Assembly (NCBI RefSeq): GCF_003712195.1
Contig: NZ_RDSD01000008.1
Span: 62,001-126,000, forward strand
Reading direction: 5' to 3'
Source: Proteiniphilum sp. X52
GTDB lineage: Bacteria; Bacteroidota; Bacteroidia; Bacteroidales; Dysgonomonadaceae
Length of the DNA: 64,000 bases
Part shown: positions 61,884 to 64,000 of the stretch, in pieces
How positions within the stretch are numbered: position 1 is the stretch's first letter
How the letters are laid out: each line of letters begins with the position of its first letter
The notes under the pieces: generated by a model
Database searches by the model: none
Told to the model about the DNA's origin: nothing
The model's input: the letters and a program-made list of their open reading frames with translations, nothing else
Made by a program: the position numbers and the translations under genes

Positions 61884-62331
61884 GAACCCTTATATATCTC
61901 ATTTTCAATATCCGGTTTATTCCGGTGAAACTGTTCTGGAGCTGATCCCGCAACGCGAACCGATGGTGATGGTTGATAAGTTTTTCGGCATGGAGGATCG
62001 CGATTCTTTTTCAGGGCTAACGGTCACGGAAGGAAACCTTTTCTGTTGCAATGATATACTCACCGAGGAAGGAGTGATCGAGCATTTTGCACAGTCGGCA
62101 GCAGCCCGGATAGGTTTTCTTTTCGTACAAAATAACGAAACTGTCCCTGTCGGATTTATCGGCGCAGTGAGCAAATTTTCCATCCATGCACATCCCCGGG
62201 TTGGTAATGAATTGTTGACAGTAGTTAGCATAATCCAGGAGGTGGGGAATATCACGCTTGTGGGTGTAAAGTCTTGGGTGGAAGATGAATTGATTGCCGA
62301 AGGTGAACTCAAAATATACTTGAACAAATAA
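61882..62331 (+). CDS. hotdog-fold 3-hydroxyacyl-ACP dehydratase
   Basis: 149 residues starting at GTG inside the last heptamer. Hotdog fold with LIPQREPMVMVDKFFG near 23, the dehydratase/ApeP-like region, and AQSAAARIGFLFVQ near 74. Would remove water from hydroxyacyl-ACP to make the conjugated double bonds. Active-site residues are not certain from sequence alone; a non-catalytic partner role is possible. Its stop overlaps the next start (TAATG). Confidence 0.82.
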   Translation: MNPYISHFQYPVYSGETVLELIPQREPMVMVDKFFGMEDRDSFSGLTVTEGNLFCCNDILTEEGVIEHFAQSAAARIGFLFVQNNETVPVGFIGAVSKFSIHAHPRVGNELLTVVSIIQEVGNITLVGVKSWVEDELIAEGELKIYLNK

Positions 62332-62774
62332 TGAAGCGAAAACAAAAACGGGAAGCGTCGCTTACCGACCGCGTGGAAATTCAGGTGCGGTTTAGCGAAG
62401 TGGATGCATTGCAGATAGTATGGCACGGCGAGTATGTGAAATACATCGAAGACGGACGGGAATCTTTTGGCCAACGCTACGGACTCAGCTATATGGATAT
62501 GAGGAAAGCCGGTTTTGCAGCGCCGATCGTGAAGCTGAATATTGATTACAAACTCTCGCTCTCGTTCAACGAACAGGCCGTTGTGGAAACGCGTTATGTG
62601 GATTGCGATGCGGCAAAGATCCAGTTCGACTATACTATTTATCGCAAAAGCGACGGCGCCGTGGTTGCCGAAGCATCTACCATACAGGTTTTCACTCATC
62701 TAAACTCCAATTTGTTAGAGCTGAATAATCCCGATTTTTATCTGAGATGGAAAGAGAAATGGAACATCCGGTGA
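62331..62774 (+). CDS. acyl-CoA/ACP thioesterase, 4HBT hotdog family
   Basis: 147 residues. 4-hydroxybenzoyl-CoA thioesterase-like signature RFSEVDALQIVWHGEYVKYIEDGRE with acidic residue D25 and the WHGEY block. Likely proofreads or releases chains in pigment synthesis (ApeK-like role). Coupled to the genes on both sides by overlaps (1 and 28 bp). Confidence 0.85.
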   Translation: MKRKQKREASLTDRVEIQVRFSEVDALQIVWHGEYVKYIEDGRESFGQRYGLSYMDMRKAGFAAPIVKLNIDYKLSLSFNEQAVVETRYVDCDAAKIQFDYTIYRKSDGAVVAEASTIQVFTHLNSNLLELNNPDFYLRWKEKWNIR

Positions 62775-64000
62775 TTTATCTGACGGCAGATGCCATGATC
62801 AGTTCGCTGGGGTTTTCTACCGGGGAATGCCGGGAACGTATGTTTCAGTATCAATCGGGAGTGCAACCTATCCGTGATTCGCAGTTTTATTCCGAATTGT
62901 TCTACGGGGCAAAAATTGATGATAATCGTTTACAATTACTTGTCCCGGAACACAATTTACATGATTTTTCCCGTTTTGAGCAGCTTCTTATACTTTCCAT
63001 CCGTCAGACGCTTGGACAAAGTGGTGTGGATATAGGTCAAAATAATTGCGGATTTATACTGGCTTCCACCAAAGGCAATATTGGTCGGCTTTCTGTCGGA
63101 AACGAGACCGGGGATGGACTTCTCCTTTCCCATTCTGCCGAAAAAATTGCCGCATACTTTGGATTTTCAGCCAAACCCATCGTGCTTTGTAATGCCTGTA
63201 TTTCGGGTATTTCGGCCATGATTGTTGCGAAAAGGTTGATTGAGAACGGTATGTTTACACACATGGTAGTGGCCGGAGGAGACGAACTGTCGGATTTTAT
63301 CGTCAGTGGGTTCCATGCGTTCAAATCAGTAAGCACAGGTATCTGTAAACCTTATGATGCCGGTCGTGACGGACTTTCTTTGGGTGAGGCCATTGGGTCG
63401 GTTTTACTTACCACTGATAAAAAGCATGTGGCAGAGAAACAACCTGCGATGCTGCTCGGTGGAGCGATCACCAATGATGCAAACCATATCTCAGGGCCAT
63501 CGCGTACGGGAGAAGAGTTGCATATGGCCATAGAACAGGCTTTGCGTCAATCCGGAATTTCTGCGAATGATATATCTTTTGTCAATGCGCACGGGACAGC
63601 CACTATTTACAACGACGAAATGGAGAGCAAGGCACTGTATCTCTCAGGACTTTCCGGCAAACCTTTGCAAAGCCTGAAACCCTATTTCGGGCATACGCTC
63701 GGAGCAGCCGGAGTAATTGAGACGATCATCTGTAAACAACAGCTCGAAAACGATATAGTGTTTGGTGTGCCGGGGCTTGAAACCATGGGTGTGCCACATC
63801 CGCTCAATATCGATGCTCTGCATCGCCCGATGAATTTGACTTATTGCCTGAAAACAGCTTCTGGCTTTGGCGGTTGTAATGCCGCCATCGTGATAGGTAA
63901 AGAACCTGTGCCGGGGAATAACCCCCTGTCCGGGAGCGTATCACTCCAGGGAAAACAGCTGGAGGAAACCTCTTCTCAAATACTGAAAAGAGCGAAAATT
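62747..64000 (+). CDS. beta-ketoacyl-ACP synthase (second), cut by window end
   Basis: Open from ATG 62747 (or 62759) to the last base: about 418 codons, no stop. FabF-like: Cys in VLCNACISGISAM near 150, His in NAHGTATIYNDEMESKAL near 280, His in LKPYFGHTLGAAG near 315, and a late GFGGCNAAIVIG. The sequence around the first His is distinct from the first synthase, so the two are not a recent duplicate. The gene is incomplete here, and the pigment cluster continues to the right. Confidence 0.9.
   Translation, partial: MEREMEHPVIYLTADAMISSLGFSTGECRERMFQYQSGVQPIRDSQFYSELFYGAKIDDNRLQLLVPEHNLHDFSRFEQLLILSIRQTLGQSGVDIGQNNCGFILASTKGNIGRLSVGNETGDGLLLSHSAEKIAAYFGFSAKPIVLCNACISGISAMIVAKRLIENGMFTHMVVAGGDELSDFIVSGFHAFKSVSTGICKPYDAGRDGLSLGEAIGSVLLTTDKKHVAEKQPAMLLGGAITNDANHISGPSRTGEELHMAIEQALRQSGISANDISFVNAHGTATIYNDEMESKALYLSGLSGKPLQSLKPYFGHTLGAAGVIETIICKQQLENDIVFGVPGLETMGVPHPLNIDALHRPMNLTYCLKTASGFGGCNAAIVIGKEPVPGNNPLSGSVSLQGKQLEETSSQILKRAKI

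Overview
The window is ordinary chromosome from a Bacteroidota bacterium, order Bacteroidales; a Dysgonomonadaceae-like organism (Petrimonas/Proteiniphilum type) is my best guess, but that rests on gene content and roughly even base composition, not on a marker gene. Evidence for the order: a SusC/SusD pair, type III glutamine synthetase, NigD-like and PorT-like proteins, DUF5686, the gene order sppA-lpxK-punA-thiL, and many copies of the Bacteroidota promoter TTTG-N19/20-TAnnTTTG.

Layout. 0.5-2.1 kb: tRNA-Leu and a mannose-1-phosphate guanylyltransferase. 2.3-4.5 kb: glutamine synthetase III. 4.8-10.2 kb: a nitrite-ammonification block, nrfH-nrfA plus the ResB/CcsA cytochrome c maturation pair, with a divergent four-cysteine Crp/Fnr regulator. 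10.3-11.9 kb: HAD phosphatase, a ParB/IbrB-like gene remnant and an AlkD-like protein. 12.1-18.1 kb: an XRE-type regulator, a small conserved protein and a SusCD outer-membrane uptake pair. 18.1-20.8 kb: acyltransferase, MFS exporter and a small hypothetical protein. 20.9-24.3 kb: a small AT-rich accessory segment (lipoprotein, REP-like hairpins, AbiE toxin-antitoxin) ending at tRNA-Phe. 24.4-29.2 kb: thiL, punA, lpxK and sppA as one leftward operon. 29.3-33.3 kb: an ECF sigma factor with a membrane/beta-barrel partner and a NigD-like lipoprotein, then a YIP1-like protein and smpB. 33.7-45 kb: metH, a threonine aldolase, UPF0316, mazG, a DsbD-like protein, DUF2461 and dnaB. 45.1-55.9 kb: LysM and barrel envelope proteins, an ArsR-DUF6132-thioredoxin operon, a U32 peptidase and a DUF5686 receptor-like protein. 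56-64 kb: the start of an aryl-polyene/flexirubin-type pigment operon: tyrosine ammonia-lyase-like enzyme, ketoreductase, ketosynthase, ACP, acyltransferase, methyltransferase, dehydratase, thioesterase and a second ketosynthase cut by the window end.

Unexplained structure is mostly non-coding. Five intergenic spaces are filled by strictly phased 7-bp repeats of several sequence families, sometimes switching family without losing register and sometimes running into stop or start codons. A 62-bp element with CATATG ends recurs upstream of unrelated genes. A 174-bp segment with 11-bp terminal inverted repeats lies between nrfA and resB. A TGT-N10-ACA palindrome sits about 40 bp upstream of the inferred nrfH start, next to the divergent regulator. 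The AbiE operon has a tandem 14-bp repeat in its leader. No CRISPR array, complete insertion sequence, integrase or phage was seen.
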